From the NCBI RefSeq assembly GCF_004193775.1, contig NC_041009.1:43393534-43457533 (forward strand): a stretch of DNA of 64,000 bases, read 5' to 3'. Made by a program: the position numbers and the translations under genes. The stretch is from Glycine soja (Eukaryota > Streptophyta > Magnoliopsida > Fabales > Fabaceae). Under the pieces are notes generated by a model. That model did not search any database. It saw nothing but the letters and a program-made list of their open reading frames with translations, and was not told the DNA's origin. Below are positions 12,401 through 23,266 of this stretch, piece after piece (position 1 is the first letter of the stretch; each line of letters begins with the position of its first letter).

Positions 12401-15400
12401 ATGAGAAAAAATAAATAGGAATAGATGTTAGCACTGAATTTATGAGTGTCACTCTCCCCCCAAATGACAGGTGTCTTTGATCTGGTTCATGTTCTTAACG
12501 CGTTCATAGATGTTAGCCTTGATAATATTTAATAATTCAAATTGATGGGGTATGCTACTTTCTAGTGAACTTGGGATTTATGTTGACTTTATTTAGAGTT
12601 GTTTTATGTAATGAATTTAGCAATTAGCATGTAAATTTTTTTTTATTATATATGACAGACCCATGAGTTCACTCATGAGTGGGTTGGTTGGATCAGGTTG
12701 AAGGAAAAAAAGTATTTCCCTAACAGCCTAACCTTAACTTGACCCAGTCCAATCTACTGCTTTCATGAGCAAGTTGGGTCCAAAAAATCCCAAACCCAAC
12801 CTTACCATGGATACCCATAGTTGATAATGTAATTGGAACATTAAAATTTCAAACTTCTTTTCTTATTCATTGATTATTTTATGTATTGTATCTTTTTTGC
12901 AGGTGGGTCAGCAAACTTATCAGGAAAAGACATGATTCTTCCGTGACAAGTGTTTCTTGGCATCCTGATAATGTTAACCTGACTTTCTCACATACATACA
13001 TGCATGCATGCGTACATACATATGCAAATACATATATAGAGATATATATTCCAAGTGTTCTTTATTATTTTATAGTAGTTATTAAAAGCCTTTCTTGTAT
13101 ACCAAGTCATCTCTAGGTTAGGTTGCACTTGCTTGGTTTGTTGAAAAATTCTCTGAAATCATTTTTTTATATGGATATATTTGTAGATTACTATTATGAT
13201 TTATTTGTAATCATCAATATTTTAAATATACAATATTTATTTATCCTCTGTTTTCTATTGTGTCCTCTATTGTTTCACCCAGATAATGTCTTGGTCTGTT
13301 AAATTATTTTATTTTCAGAATCAAATCTTAGATAATTGTGTTTTGAAATATATTTGTTATTTGATTTAAAAACCCCTATGCACATCTTTGTTTTTATTTT
13401 GTTTTTCTTTTAACCGCAGATTCTTCTTGCTACAACATCCACAGATGGGAAATGCCGAGTATTCTCCACTTTTATAAAAGGCGTTGATGCAAAGTATGAT
13501 AAAAGCAACTCTGAATGGGGCTGACTTTTTCCGTTTATTTTTATATCATTCAAGTTTAAATGTTGACTTGGCACAGGGATTCGAAAAAGGGTACTTCATC
13601 AGATTCAAAATTTGGAGAGGTTCTATTTTAATTCATATTGCAATAGAGCCTGTTTATGGATATATTATTCACCTGTTTTTGATTGTAAAGTTGAAACTGA
13701 TATTATTTTAAAAAAAAAGCTTTGTCAAGGTCTTGATGTCTTGATTTTTTATATTTCAGCAGTATTTAGCATATTGATCAATGACTGAATGTGGCTAAAA
13801 GAATTGATTTGTATAAGATTATAATCACAAACTGAATAGTGGTTTCTAAGTAGTTTTCTTGCTAACAATTGTTCCTCCATCTCCTAAAGAACAGCAGAAA
13901 ATAGAGAAATAACATGAAAACACCTGCTGGATAAGTGTAGCATCTGCTTATAATACCTTTCTTGTCTAACAGCTGATTGTTCAGCTTGATCTCTCATCGT
14001 CTTGGACATTCGGAGTCAAGTGGTCACCAAGTGGCAATACTCTAGCGTATGTAGGTGAGAAAATTCTCTCCTCTGGCTGGTTTACACTTGGTTGGCTTAG
14101 ATTATGGCTGCAAGCTAAATGCTTTTTTTTATTTTTTATTTTTTCTTCTTTATGATGTCAAGAATTATTTAAGATAAACATGCTGGTATGGTTTTCATGG
14201 TGCACAAAAGATTTGGTTTATTTATCTTACTTCTTGAAATCACGGGAGCTTTTGAAATCATTGTATTTATTGTGTCTTTTAGTTGTGACCAACTGTATTT
14301 GTTGATATTATACAGGTCATAATTCTATGATATATTTTGTCGATGATGTTGGTCCTTCTCCTTTGGCCCAAAATGTTGTGTTCCGTGATTTGCCGCTCCA
14401 TGATGTGGGTCAGCATCCACTCTGTCTAACCTTTTTTAGTTTCCCATGGCCTTTTCTCGGATAATTTACTGATATTTTTTGGAACTGGTGGATCATTGTA
14501 TGACATTTTCAGGTATTATTTGTCTCTGAGAGAAACGTGATAGGTGTGGGATTTGATTGTAACCCAATGGTTTTTGCCGCAGATGAAAGGGGAATTTGGT
14601 ACGTGCAAATTCAGATGTTTCTGTTTTCCTAGATTGGCCTTATCAACGTGACTTGGCCAATTTGTGTGCAATCTTTCTACTAGTAGAGCTAGAATTATTG
14701 AGCCTTTTCATCTTTAAATAATGATACTTTTAATTATCTTTCTAGATGGAAGAAAAGTGATTATTTTGGTTCCTCATTTATTTTCCCTTCTCTTTTGATG
14801 TGTTTTTTCTCTAGGAGTTTTGTCAGATATTTGGGAGAACGGAAAGCAGTATCTTCTGGATCAAGATATGGCTCACAGGTAACTGAATTTCTTGCAAAAG
14901 ATTCTTTAATATTGAGCCATGAGAAACATGAATCTCCAGCTGGAAATCAATTATTAATCTTGATGTCTAACATTGAAATACTGATGGAGTTGTAGCATGG
15001 CTAGCTTGATATAGAGAGAATTCCTGATCCTCCTATGTCCTTAACACATTTGATTTGACAAATTAGAAAGATCAAAGAGAAATGTCAGGGAAAAGTAATG
15101 CTGTTAGCTCAAGGGGACCATAACTTCCATTTTGATGTCTAATGAAGATACTCTTGTTGTGACAACATTTAGCTGAACCCCACAAACTATTAAAAAAAGT
15201 TACTATGATACATGGATAAGAATATATAGTTGAGATTTTTTTAAAGAAAATGAAATTTTATTTTATGGAAAATGGGAAGGTACAATTAGAAGAGGATATA
15301 AATCCTCTAAAATGGAAGGGTTAAGTTACTGCTGAAAATTAGAACATTACAATGTAGTTATTGTAAATTGTAACAGAAGATAGCTTTAAGGTTTCCATAT

Positions 15401-17193
15401 CACTTTTCCTTTTTAATCTTGTAAAAGCAAAATCACTGGTTCTAAAGAAATTGTCCAATAGAAAATAAACTGATCCATCATTGACTAAAGCACCCGTACA
15501 CCTGCCTAGCTACCTCATATTGTCAAAAGGACTATGATAAACTTTTTCTGATCTTCAGTAGCACATATGACATAGCATGATTCAATTGGTGGTTAGCATT
15601 GTCTAGGCTCTAAAACAAGCCTTAACAGATTATCGACATTAATCTTAATTCAGAACTGTAGTCCAATGAAATAATGCTGATTCTTTACGTGGATTTATTA
15701 AGCTCACACCCCAAGTTAAAAAAATCCTAGATTTTCCCTTTTCAATATATTAAGCTCACACACTACAAAATATTTCAAATTTCAACCAAAATTTTGACTT
15801 TCTGTTCCTTTTAAATAATTTTCTATCTCAAATTCGTCCAAGACCTCTAATTATTCAAGTGAAAAACAAGGATTTAAGGGTTTTAAGTAAAGAGAAAGTG
15901 ATAGAAGAATTTGAGTGTAGCAATTATAATAGAGGGACTAAATACAACAACAATAGCCTTATTCCATTAGGTAAGGTCAGCTACATGAATCCCACAAGTC
16001 CATTAGGTTTGGTAAAAACCAAATTCTCAATAATATTCATCATGAAATCTCTTTTATTTATTCCTTCCAATGTTCTTTTTGATTTCTCAATGCTATTTCA
16101 TAGGGCTAAAACCAATGTGATCTACTTTCTCCATCAGTGCCTCCACGGACCTTTTTTGCCCATTTCCAAGCCATCTTAACTGCTTTTCTGTCATCTTCTC
16201 CTCATGTATCTACTCAAACTCATTTAATACTATACTCAAACAACACAATGTGTTACTTTTGGGTAACAACCTAGCATTAGCACACATAACCTGTCGTGAG
16301 TGGTCTATATTTGGGGTTTTGAAAAGTTTTATGTTGATTTGTCGACAGTCTAACATAGCCCTCCCTTTTTTGAGGCTTGGGAACAAAAAATTAGCGAGCG
16401 ACAAATTGCACATTAGACAAAAAAATGCAATCAAGTATATTTTCTTATTATCTAAAACTCATACAGTAATATGAAATTTGACAGATAAATCAAGCTTTAG
16501 ATAGGTTGGCACAAGGTCATTAGTTGTTGGTACAGCTATGTCATGTAGTATTCCTCTTTATGTTATTAACTGGAGGCTTACACTTTCCTTCATTTGTCAA
16601 ATTCTGTCTTTTAATCAGTTCTCTGAAGCATTTGGAAAGTTTTATGGCCAATCAAAGCATGGAGTGAGCAATGATGCAGTTGAAACTTCAAGAACTCGTG
16701 GAACTGTTCACGAAAACTGTATAAAGTATATATCTCCTTCATGACCTCCATATTTTCTCAAAATGTGAACGGCTATGTTACATATTTTCTTTGTAAAATG
16801 CTTAGTTTTTTCAATTCAACAATATGTTAGTGGTTTCCATTGTTCTGTTCAATTTATTATGCTCCTACGTGCAACACAATGGATGGATTCCATTAACAGT
16901 GGGATTCAGGCAACTTAAAGTTCATATAAACTGCTAATGACTTGCTGATTTTTGGGCCTGTAGTTGTATTATGCCTCTTGGGGATCATGGCACATTGGTA
17001 AGGCGTTTCAGTACATCAGGTTAGTGGAGGGTGGTCGTTCAACTGAATTTTTGTTATTTTTTGTGCTGATAATGTTCTTTGCTAGTTTCAAGTAGGCTGC
17101 TTTTGCTAATGCCTACTCGTTGAATCCACAGGATTGGATGGAAGAATTGTTGTATGGGATTTGGAAAACGAGCAAGACCTGTTGGAATTATAA
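434..17193 (+). CDS. ARPC1: Actin-related protein 2/3 complex subunit 1 (ARPC1), 3' part
   Basis: This is the WD40 beta-propeller subunit of the Arp2/3 complex, which nucleates branched actin filaments in the cytoplasm. Thirteen exons are visible: 434-510, 641-735, 10640-10709, 12903-12972, 13420-13493, 13577-13619, 13973-14054, 14316-14404, 14513-14598, 14815-14878, 16619-16725, 16964-17019 and 17132-17193. Together they give 975 nt, 324 codons plus TAA, with every splice phase matching and GT..AG borders throughout. Recognisable stretches include [11 protein letters not shown], the [20 protein letters not shown] run, [32 protein letters not shown] and a final [13 protein letters not shown]. 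The plant family is about 377 residues, so roughly 53 N-terminal residues are missing to the left. The intron after 735 is 9.9 kb because of nested retrotransposons; the next holds a LINE. No coding lesion is seen, so the gene is probably functional. Confidence 0.95.
983..1172 (+). repeat. 5' LTR of inner copia element
   Basis: 190 bp, containing a TATATATA stretch near 1096 as a likely core promoter. It pairs with 5615-5804 with about five mismatches. Confidence 0.9.
1516..5607 (+). pseudogene. Damaged copia gag-pol of inner element
   Basis: Gag begins at an ATG at 1516 ([10 protein letters not shown]) and shifts frame near 1600. Gag continues to the CCHC knuckle [19 protein letters not shown] (~2232-2288), followed by protease [14 protein letters not shown] (~2470), the pre-integrase [13 protein letters not shown] (~2850), integrase (WGP near 3030; [20 protein letters not shown] near 3275-3335), reverse transcriptase ([20 protein letters not shown] near 4215; [11 protein letters not shown] near 4670) and RNase H ([20 protein letters not shown] near 5190). 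Breaks are a frameshift near 3040, a TAG at 4865-4867, a frameshift near 5110, a TGA at 5296-5298 just after the conserved AEAEY, and a short deletion near 5540. The domains are clear but the element is not autonomous. Confidence 0.92.
5615..5804 (+). repeat. 3' LTR of inner copia element
   Basis: 190 bp, near identical to 983-1172. It follows the polypurine tract GAGCGGGAG. Confidence 0.9.
5880..9882 (-). pseudogene. Degenerate copia gag-pol of outer element
   Basis: The reading frame runs leftwards from an ATG at 9882 with a proline run (PPPPPPP) at the N-terminus of Gag. In order come Gag (9882 to ~9116), a CCHC zinc knuckle ([12 protein letters not shown], ~8930-8890), aspartic protease (DSGASHH near 8640), integrase core with [18 protein letters not shown] (~8170-8110), reverse transcriptase ([14 protein letters not shown] near 7270; VDDI near 6830) and RNase H ([20 protein letters not shown], ~6310-6240). 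The frame is broken near 9430, 9113, 8790, 8190, 7060, 6790 and 6450. The RT motif reads CVDD where most copia enzymes have YVDD. It cannot encode an active polyprotein. Confidence 0.9.
9913..10139 (-). repeat. 5' LTR of outer copia element
   Basis: This is the uninterrupted LTR copy. It contains a GA microsatellite near its end and is nearly colinear with 790-982 joined to 5810-5861. Confidence 0.9.
10145..10639 (+). other. ARPC1 intron remainder
   Basis: Ordinary AT-rich intron sequence between the outer copia target duplication and the acceptor TTTTGGCAG before the exon at 10640. No feature was recognised. Confidence 0.6.
10981..12479 (-). mobile_element. 5'-truncated LINE with 16-bp target duplication
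   Basis: The element is antisense in an ARPC1 intron. Its 3' end is a poly(A) tail, seen as a T-run at 10979-10992. An exact duplication of about 16 bp (ATCTGGTTCATGTTCT) flanks it at 10965-10980 and 12480-12495, typical of target-primed reverse transcription. Only the last ~1.5 kb is present, so it is a dead-on-arrival 5' truncation cut within the reverse transcriptase region. Confidence 0.9.
11109..12479 (-). CDS. LINE ORF2 C-terminal portion (RT thumb and zf-RVT)
   Basis: The frame is open from the truncation point at 12479 to a stop at 11109-11111 without interruption; the first internal Met is at 12452 (447 codons from there). The N-terminal part reads [20 protein letters not shown], the motif just after the catalytic domain of plant LINE reverse transcriptases. 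The C-terminal part carries the zf-RVT domain: VRSAYNVL, then [23 protein letters not shown] and the zinc-binding CPFC...[10 protein letters not shown]. The catalytic YADD box lies beyond the truncation, so no activity is expected. The unbroken frame suggests a fairly recent insertion. Confidence 0.88.
   Translation of the reverse strand, partial: QRHLSFGGRVTLINSVLTSIPIYFFSFFRVPKKVVNKLTRLQRNFLWGGVSEQNKIAWIRWETVCLPKEDGGLGVKDISSFNLSLLGKWKWKLFQNQGELWVRVIESKYGGWRNLSEARSANNESTWWRDLKIVDQHPQQGQLLNNSIAWKVGRGDKFKFWEDTWLGEDNRLLEKYPRLYSISVQQNYFIQQMGEFKDSGWEWDFKWRRPLFDNEIDMAVSFLQELEGNRIRSHRADQWVWVADSSGQYTVRSAYNVLREDLLQEDQDGEFKELWKVKVPSKVIVFAWRLLKDRLPTRDNLRRKHVELQDFMCPFCRTIEESAGHLFFHCSKVFPIWCEMLSWVNLVGVFPHHPRHHFLQHIYGAFEGIQLDRWKGWWLALTWTIWKHRNSIVFSNSAFNANKVVDDAVFLLWTWLKNFEKDFTTHYNQWSSNLSEGFFRRRGFESRFNNCISLII
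12496..12902 (+). other. ARPC1 intron remainder
   Basis: AT-rich intron. Around 12655-12830 there are several GGGTTGG and complementary CCCAACC words that could fold back, possibly the relic of a small repeat. The acceptor TTTTTTGCAG precedes 12903. Confidence 0.5.
14879..16618 (+). other. ARPC1 intron with repeat relics
   Basis: A 1.74-kb intron between CAG at 14878 and the acceptor AATCAG at 16618. The left half is unrecognised AT-rich sequence; the right half includes the degenerate interspersed repeat annotated separately. Confidence 0.6.
15926..16400. repeat. Degenerate interspersed repeat, possibly non-LTR 3' end
   Basis: The segment around 15955-16000 (acaacaacaatagccttatt, then a GTCAGCTACATGAATCC word) resembles a sequence scattered widely through plant genomes, which I associate with the 3' end of RTE-like LINEs in reverse orientation. 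The segment at 16160-16210 also resembles it. No intact frame is present. The family assignment is from memory and weak. Confidence 0.35.
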
Positions 17194-17644
17194 GGTCATC
17201 AGTAAATTGTCACATCTTCGTGGTAAAGTGTCTGAAGCTGATTGTCTCATGCAGCATTATACCTTGTAAACTAATTTGGTTATGAGGGATTGAAGTGATC
17301 TCTAATCATTATAATCAAGGCTTGAAAGTGTCAGATATCATCAGCCCCTAGATTTATAAACTGTAACTAGATGTTAACGTATTCTCCTTTTCTATATTTT
17401 TGGTGGTTGTTTTCCATGCAATGACTCTCGGGAAAACATATATACTAGTAACCAATAATATTCGGGTGATGCTAGGTGCATCAGCTCTATTGCTTGTGCA
17501 CACAATATTTTTTGTTAATTCCAAAATTATCCTACGTTGAAGATACGCGAGTTTGTGGTTGATCCGTATGGTTTGTACAGATGAACTTGATACGAAAGTA
17601 TAATTTAAACATACGGATTAACTTGATTCATATGAGTCATACGA
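17194..17644. other. ARPC1 3' flank and intergenic
   Basis: This holds the presumed ARPC1 3' UTR and spacer. A short imperfect inverted pair (gatccgtatggtt near 17560 and aacatacggattaac near 17608) lies immediately left of the BAHD fragment and might be a small fold-back insertion at the breakpoint. Confidence 0.5.
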
Positions 17645-18442
17645 CAACATTCTCCATCAGCACCATGCTTTGATCACCTAGAACTGAAGCCACTACCACT
17701 CAAACTAGGAAGTTCTGATAGCACTGCTAAGCAAAACAAGAAGACATGTGTTGTATTACTGAAACTAACACAAGGACAAGTGGGGAAGCTCAAAAAGAAG
17801 GCCAATGACCAACCCATGAAAGAAGGGTCAAGAGTAAGACCTTATAGTAGATTTGAAGCTATTGCTGCTCATATATGGAGATGTGCATCTAAGGCTCGTG
17901 AACTTGATGAGAAACAACCAACCCTAGTTCGGTTCAACAGTGATATTCGCAGCAGACAAATTCCACCTCTTCCTAGGACTTACTTTGGGAATGCTTTGGC
18001 AGCAACAGTTACACCCGAATGTTGTGTTGGAGATATCTTATCAAAATCATTGAGCTATGCTGCCCAAAAAGTAAGAGAAGCAATTGAAATGCTTACAAAT
18101 GAGTACATAAGGTCACAGTTAGATATTGTATTAGGTGAGGAGCAATTGGATTGCATAAAGGCTTTATTCTCGGGACAAGGAGAACGTAGGAATGCACCAT
18201 TTGCAGGGAATCCGAATCTTCAAATCACAAGCTGGATGAGCATTCCACTTTATGAAGCAGATTTTGGGTGGGGAAAGCCTGATTATGTTGTTATGGGATA
18301 TGTGTGTCTGTTTGATAGGGGGGTTATTATTTGAAGTCCAGAAAATGATGGTTCTGTGATTGTGATAATGTATTTCCAGATAGCACATATGCATCTCTTT
18401 AAGAAATTCTTCTATGAGGATGTATTTACATCAAGGTTGTAA
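17645..18442 (+). pseudogene. BAHD acyltransferase pseudogene, C-terminal half
   Basis: The sequence begins abruptly with homology to position ~44062 of the intact + strand BAHD gene and follows it closely, including RPYSRFEAIAAHIWRCASKA and EADFGWGKP. The whole N-terminal half is absent, so the catalytic HXXXD motif and start codon are missing. After ~18270 similarity drops sharply, and a TGA at 18332-18334 interrupts the frame (VII-stop-SPENDGSVIV), which otherwise resumes in frame to a TAA at 18440-18442. The tail ends FTSRL, unlike the 44-kb gene (YENI) and closer to the VYISSL end of the 24-kb gene. It is therefore a truncated and mosaic copy. Confidence 0.9.
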
Positions 18443-19003
18443 ATTGTAATTCGTGGTTATTGCAGACTGATCCATGAGGGAAAATGCTGAATAATTATGT
18501 GTTTTTTTCCTATACTTTGATTTTGGGGTGTCAAACATCTATTTTAAATCAAACTGCTTTAAAACAAAATTGAATTAAAATATAAAAAAAATGAATGAAA
18601 TGTTTTATAAAAGCTAAACTGGAATTGTTTTTTAAGTTCATTCGTATAAAACTAAACTGCTAAGAAAAATAGTTTGGTGAACTAAAACCAAACTGTTAAT
18701 AACATAGCCTCTTAATTCTCATGCGGGGCCTACTACAAACAACGTGGTTCATATATTGCTTAAAATTTAGAATTGTTTAATATCCTTGAAAATAGGACAT
18801 GCGAATATCTATCATAAAGTGCACCATAGAGACTATTAAAATTTACTGTGTTGCTTAGACCTCAAGAATGAGTAACTGAAATTATATATTCTTATGTAAT
18901 TCCATTATTGATGAATAAGAAAACACAGTAACTTTATCGAATCTTATTAAATTTTTGTTTTTGCGTGTGATCGCTTTCTTTAGAATTCGTTTATATTATC
19001 AAC
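18443..19003. other. Spacer between two BAHD fragments
   Basis: AT-rich sequence with no recognised gene. It separates two BAHD fragments of opposite orientation, so at least one rearrangement breakpoint falls here. Confidence 0.5.
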
Positions 19004-19256
19004 ACAATCCACTTTCATTCGACCACTTTTTATCAAGCTCAATCTGTCAGCTAGAGGATAGTAGTAAACTAAAATCTTGCTAAGGAAGTTCCTCATCCTC
19101 TCAATGATCGATGTTGCAGTTATGTTTTGCTTTGTAAATGTAGAGAGTGGGTACATGACCTAGGTACCCACTTTGTTCAATAACTGATAGCCATAAAGGA
19201 TCCTCGGGAGTTGCTTGATTTGGAGTGATATTATAAGATGCCACAATGGTTACCAT
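19004..19256 (-). pseudogene. BAHD acyltransferase pseudogene, N-terminal fragment
   Basis: From an ATG at 19256 the frame reads MVTIVASYNITPNQATPEDP, very like the intact gene at 24373-25743, through VPTLYIYKAKHN. A one-base shift near 19103 gives an early stop; in the restored phase one can still see IIERMRNFLSKILVYYYP and the L-A-D-RLSL stretch up to ~19004, where homology stops. About 84 of ~455 codons remain, so no active enzyme is possible. Confidence 0.88.
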
Positions 19257-21109
19257 TTTTGTGCTTGAAGGCTTGAATGTGCTGGAGGTTGTATATGCTT
19301 CATAGCTTTGCTCTACATCATATATGCAATATATATAGTGGAAAAACACTTTCCTGTGGCAAGGATTTTTTTTTTTTTCCCAATTTCTGGAATGCAATAT
19401 TTAAAAGATAAAAATGGGTGTGTACCGTATTAGTCTACTAGTATATTAGATAACATCATTGTCTACTATATATATTGCATTAATATTTTTGTAGAAAATG
19501 GGTTGCATTAATATTTTCAACTCAATAGAAAAATGAGTTTAACTCAATCCAATCTATTTCTCAACAAGCTTGATGAAGGTTGGGTTGGATTGGTGTGCAT
19601 GACAGTCTTATGAAATATCAAACAAAATATAGAATACTAAAAGAGATATGGCAAATGTTCCAAGTTTTAAAGTATATATAATCTTTGGAAGAAGTCAAAA
19701 TAAGAAGAGAGAGAAAATAACATATCCCATATGAGAAAATAACAAAAAATATAAAATCAATATAAATATTAAGATATGAAAGAATAGAGTTAATTCACCA
19801 CTATTTAAATGGATCTTTTCGAGTTTCAATTGATTTTTGCACAATGTAATTAACAGTTACATAAATAAAAGAAAATTTTCTTTATCTTATGTCTGAAGAA
19901 GGAGAAACAGTGTGAGAAATAAAAAAGATGTTTTCATGATTATCAAATTATCGAATTAACTTATTAATTCTTATTAGTTTACGAGTTCACTTATCTTTTG
20001 CAAAACTCTTTTTTTAGTGGATTCTTGACAAATTCTGTAAACTCTAAGTAAATTCGGTGAGTTTACCACCGAGGCAACGGGTTAACAAGTTAAAAAAATT
20101 AGTCTAAAATGTAAGTCATTTTTTATTATTTTTTCTATCTATTTAGCATTCAACATACATTCATTTAGCGTGCTATTCTCAAATACAAAATTCTCACATT
20201 TAATAATATTAAACTCTTGTTCTCTAATAACATCAAAATCTCGATGAGAATGATCTACCTAGTGATGTATTATTACTAAACTTGATTATTTAAATATTCT
20301 GAACTTTATGATTTATTGTTTTATTTTTTTATATTGTTGAAATGTTTAATTAGTATGTTATTTATAGATATTTTGTTATTATTTTTATATGAAATAAACT
20401 TTTACTAGTCTATGAGTTAAATTCAGGAGTCGAATTTATAAAACTCTCACGAGTCTACGTAAACTCTCAAGTTTGATAATCTTGAGTGTTTTTGATAAAG
20501 AGAAACAAAAGAGGATAGAAATAAAAAATAATATGAACCTACTAGTTATTTTTATTTATTTTTGTTTTAATTTTCTTCACATTTTTAAAAAATTGAAAAT
20601 TTTCACGGACGAAATTGGTTTGTTTTTAAGATTTATTTAAAAAAATTAAAATGAGAATTTTAGGATGAAAACATAATGAATTAAAATGGCATTTTAGCTT
20701 ATTTTTAGGGACCTGTCCTTTTGTGAGTGTACGACCCGTGCTGTTATCGTAAAAAATGAATAGGATAATGTGCTGGTAGGTGCTGTAACGTGGAATCTGC
20801 TATACGGAATGAAGCAATTCAAATAAATATCTATCTATATATATAGATAATCTATTTAATCTAATCGATAAAATAATATGCACTAATATTCATATGTTTA
20901 ATGAATAATTGAATAGCGGGATTTTTTGAGATTTCATAGAATCTATTCCAAATTTTTATATTTTGTTTTGATATAGAATGGAATATGTATTCTTATAAAT
21001 AAACCATTTTTTTTTACATATATAACTAAAGAATCTTATTTTGTTCTATTATTTGTTATTTCCATTAAATGACTAGAAAGCTTGGTGCTGTCATTGAAGA
21101 TGACGAGAT
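19257..21109. other. AT-rich intergenic region
   Basis: No gene recognised. Around 19930-20110 and 20395-20490 there are related words built on 'gagtttac/aaactc', which may mark an old duplicated repeat. Elsewhere it is featureless AT-rich sequence. Confidence 0.5.
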
Positions 21110-22410
21110 AGAAGCTTATGTGGAGGATATCGCCCATGCTACTTGCGAGACACATCCACGGCCTTGTGTCGCCCATGGCTCTAATGAGACACACAGCAAA
21201 CATTTATCAACAAAAACCCTTTTAATTTCTACGTACCTGCAGCAACATTATTAAAACAAACTAAAATGACAAAATACTTATTTTGAAAATTATAAAAATA
21301 ATAATAATAATTTAGGTATAAAATAAAAAACATATTTATTATTAGTGTTTCATTGATAATATGTCTTTACCATTTTTTGTTTTCTTAATAAAATTAACAA
21401 TAATAAAGATATGAAAAATAGAAGTTTTTTTAGGAGGCCTTAACAATTAATTTGGCCAATGCCTGGGAGCCTGCGTGAGTACTGAGTACTCTATAGCCTA
21501 AGAATTTTCAGAAAATCTGCAGGCTGCCACGTTATACTTGTATACAAATACGAAAGTCTAAACATAATTTAAAATGAAATGCCACCTGCTAGTGACATAC
21601 TTCTGCCAACGCCCATCTTCTCATTTACTTTGCAAGTGCCGCCCATGCCGAGACACATCTGTTGTGCCGCCAGTAGCTCCAGCGAGAGAATAGGGTGACC
21701 TTAGAAATTATTGTTTATTCGTGGAATCATTAAAAACACTCCTCGCCAAAGGATCTTATGCTTCCTTCACACCAGTTATAATAAATAAATAAATAAACAT
21801 TGTCATATGCATTCGATTTTGTAAGTGAAGAAAAGTTTCCGTTAATTATTATGTTTTAATTGGAATTTAAGAAATCAATTTCTTTTTATTCAAACTGTGA
21901 ATCTCTTGTGATAATTTTTCAGGAAACGCTAGAAGATTAAATTAATCATATTTTAATTCATTCCTTAGTTTTGGACGGACCGAAACTCGTATAAAAGTGA
22001 AATATACATAATAAATTCTATATGTTTATTATATAAGTATATACTCAGTACTCACGCAGGCTCAGGCATTGGCCAAATTAATTGTTAAGGCCACCTAAAA
22101 AAACTTCTACTTTTCATATCTTTATTATTGTTAATTTTATTAAGAAAATAAAAAATGATAAAGACATATTATCAATGAAACACTAATAATAAATATGTTT
22201 TTTTATTTTATACCTAAATTATTATTATTATTTTTATAATTTTCAAAATAAGTATTTTGTCCTATGTTGCTGCACGTATGTAGAAATTAAAATGGTTTTT
22301 GTTGGTAAATGTTTGCTGTGTGTCTGGCTGGAGTCACTGACGACACAAGGTCGTGGATGTGTCTGGTCATTAGCACGAGTAGCACGAGTGACACCCTTCA
22401 TATAAGCTGC
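21110..22410. repeat. Long inverted repeat (fold-back), arms ~370 bp
   Basis: The left arm (about 21110-21489) is the reverse complement of the right arm (about 22042-22410), with a 552-bp spacer at 21490-22041. The inner ~300 bp of the arms match at about 90 percent by eye, including the segment with gcctgcgtgagtactgagta at the loop side. The outer ends are more diverged and each carries a short open frame with the shared residues THPRPCV and THSKHL. The spacer contains a third, degraded copy of the outer motif (gagacacatc, 21650-21670). It could be a foldback transposon or a hairpin RNA source. No transposase frame is visible. Confidence 0.8.
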
Positions 22411-22547
22411 AATGGCGACACTAAACTTTTCGTCAACATCAATGGTACTTTTCGTCAACATCAATGGTGGTATCCATAAAAAACAGACACTCGTGACAAA
22501 TTATTTAAAAAGACACTCTCTTAAAACTAACTCCCTTTAATAAATTG

Positions 22548-22627
22548 GCCTAAAAATGAGGGATTGTGAGAAGCTCGAGGTACTGTTTGCCTAAAAATGA
22601 GGGATTGTGAGAAGCTCGAGGTACTGT
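22548..22627. repeat. Tandem duplication, two 39-bp copies (period 41)
   Basis: The word starting gcctaaaaatgagggattgt occurs at 22548 and again at 22589, each running through gaagctcgaggtactgt. The copies are identical, so the duplication is recent. Confidence 0.9.
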
Positions 22628-23180
22628 CATGGTTCGTACTCGAGGAACACGCTCACTTATTTTATTATTTGAACTAGAAGGTAAATTTTTTGCATGCAAA
22701 AGAAATTAATTTAGTTTAATAGGATGGAAGGTTTGTGGTCCAAACTATATATTTTTTGTTTATCAAGAACGAACAGAACTTTAATATTGTGAGTTTTCAG
22801 CCGAATCCAAAATCCATAATTAGATATGATTATCATCAGGAAAACTGATTAAAAAGTTAGCTCCTACCTAAAAAAATAAAAAAAATTAATTGACAGTTGA
22901 AAGTGAAAAAACTAATTTATTAAATTATTAATATTTAATAAAATTAGTTATTTAAATAAGTAAAAAATATATAAAATAAAAAATAATAAAATTATGATTT
23001 ATTTTTAAAAAATAAAAAATTTAAATAAATATATTAATGATAAAAAATAAAAAAAAAATATAAGAAGTTTAAAGCTACTTACAATAACATTTCAAAAACT
23101 AAAAAAATTATTAAGAAATTATTTACTAAACAGTAAAATAAGTTAATAAAAAAATTAAAAATTTATTAAAATATCTTCTC

Positions 23181-23186
<6 letters not shown>

Positions 23187-23263
<77 letters not shown>
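23187..23263. repeat. (AT)n microsatellite
   Basis: About 77 bp of uninterrupted TA dinucleotides. Length is likely polymorphic and may be imprecise in assembly. Confidence 0.97.
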
Positions 23264-23265
<2 letters not shown>

Positions 23266-23266
23266 A

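Noticed and set aside
21069..21254. 61-codon frame in the left arm of the inverted repeat as a gene
   Set aside because: A partly matching frame exists in the opposite arm, but both are short, diverge at the N-terminus and match no family I know. A faint likeness of the right-arm peptide to WRKY C-terminal tails was too weak to claim.
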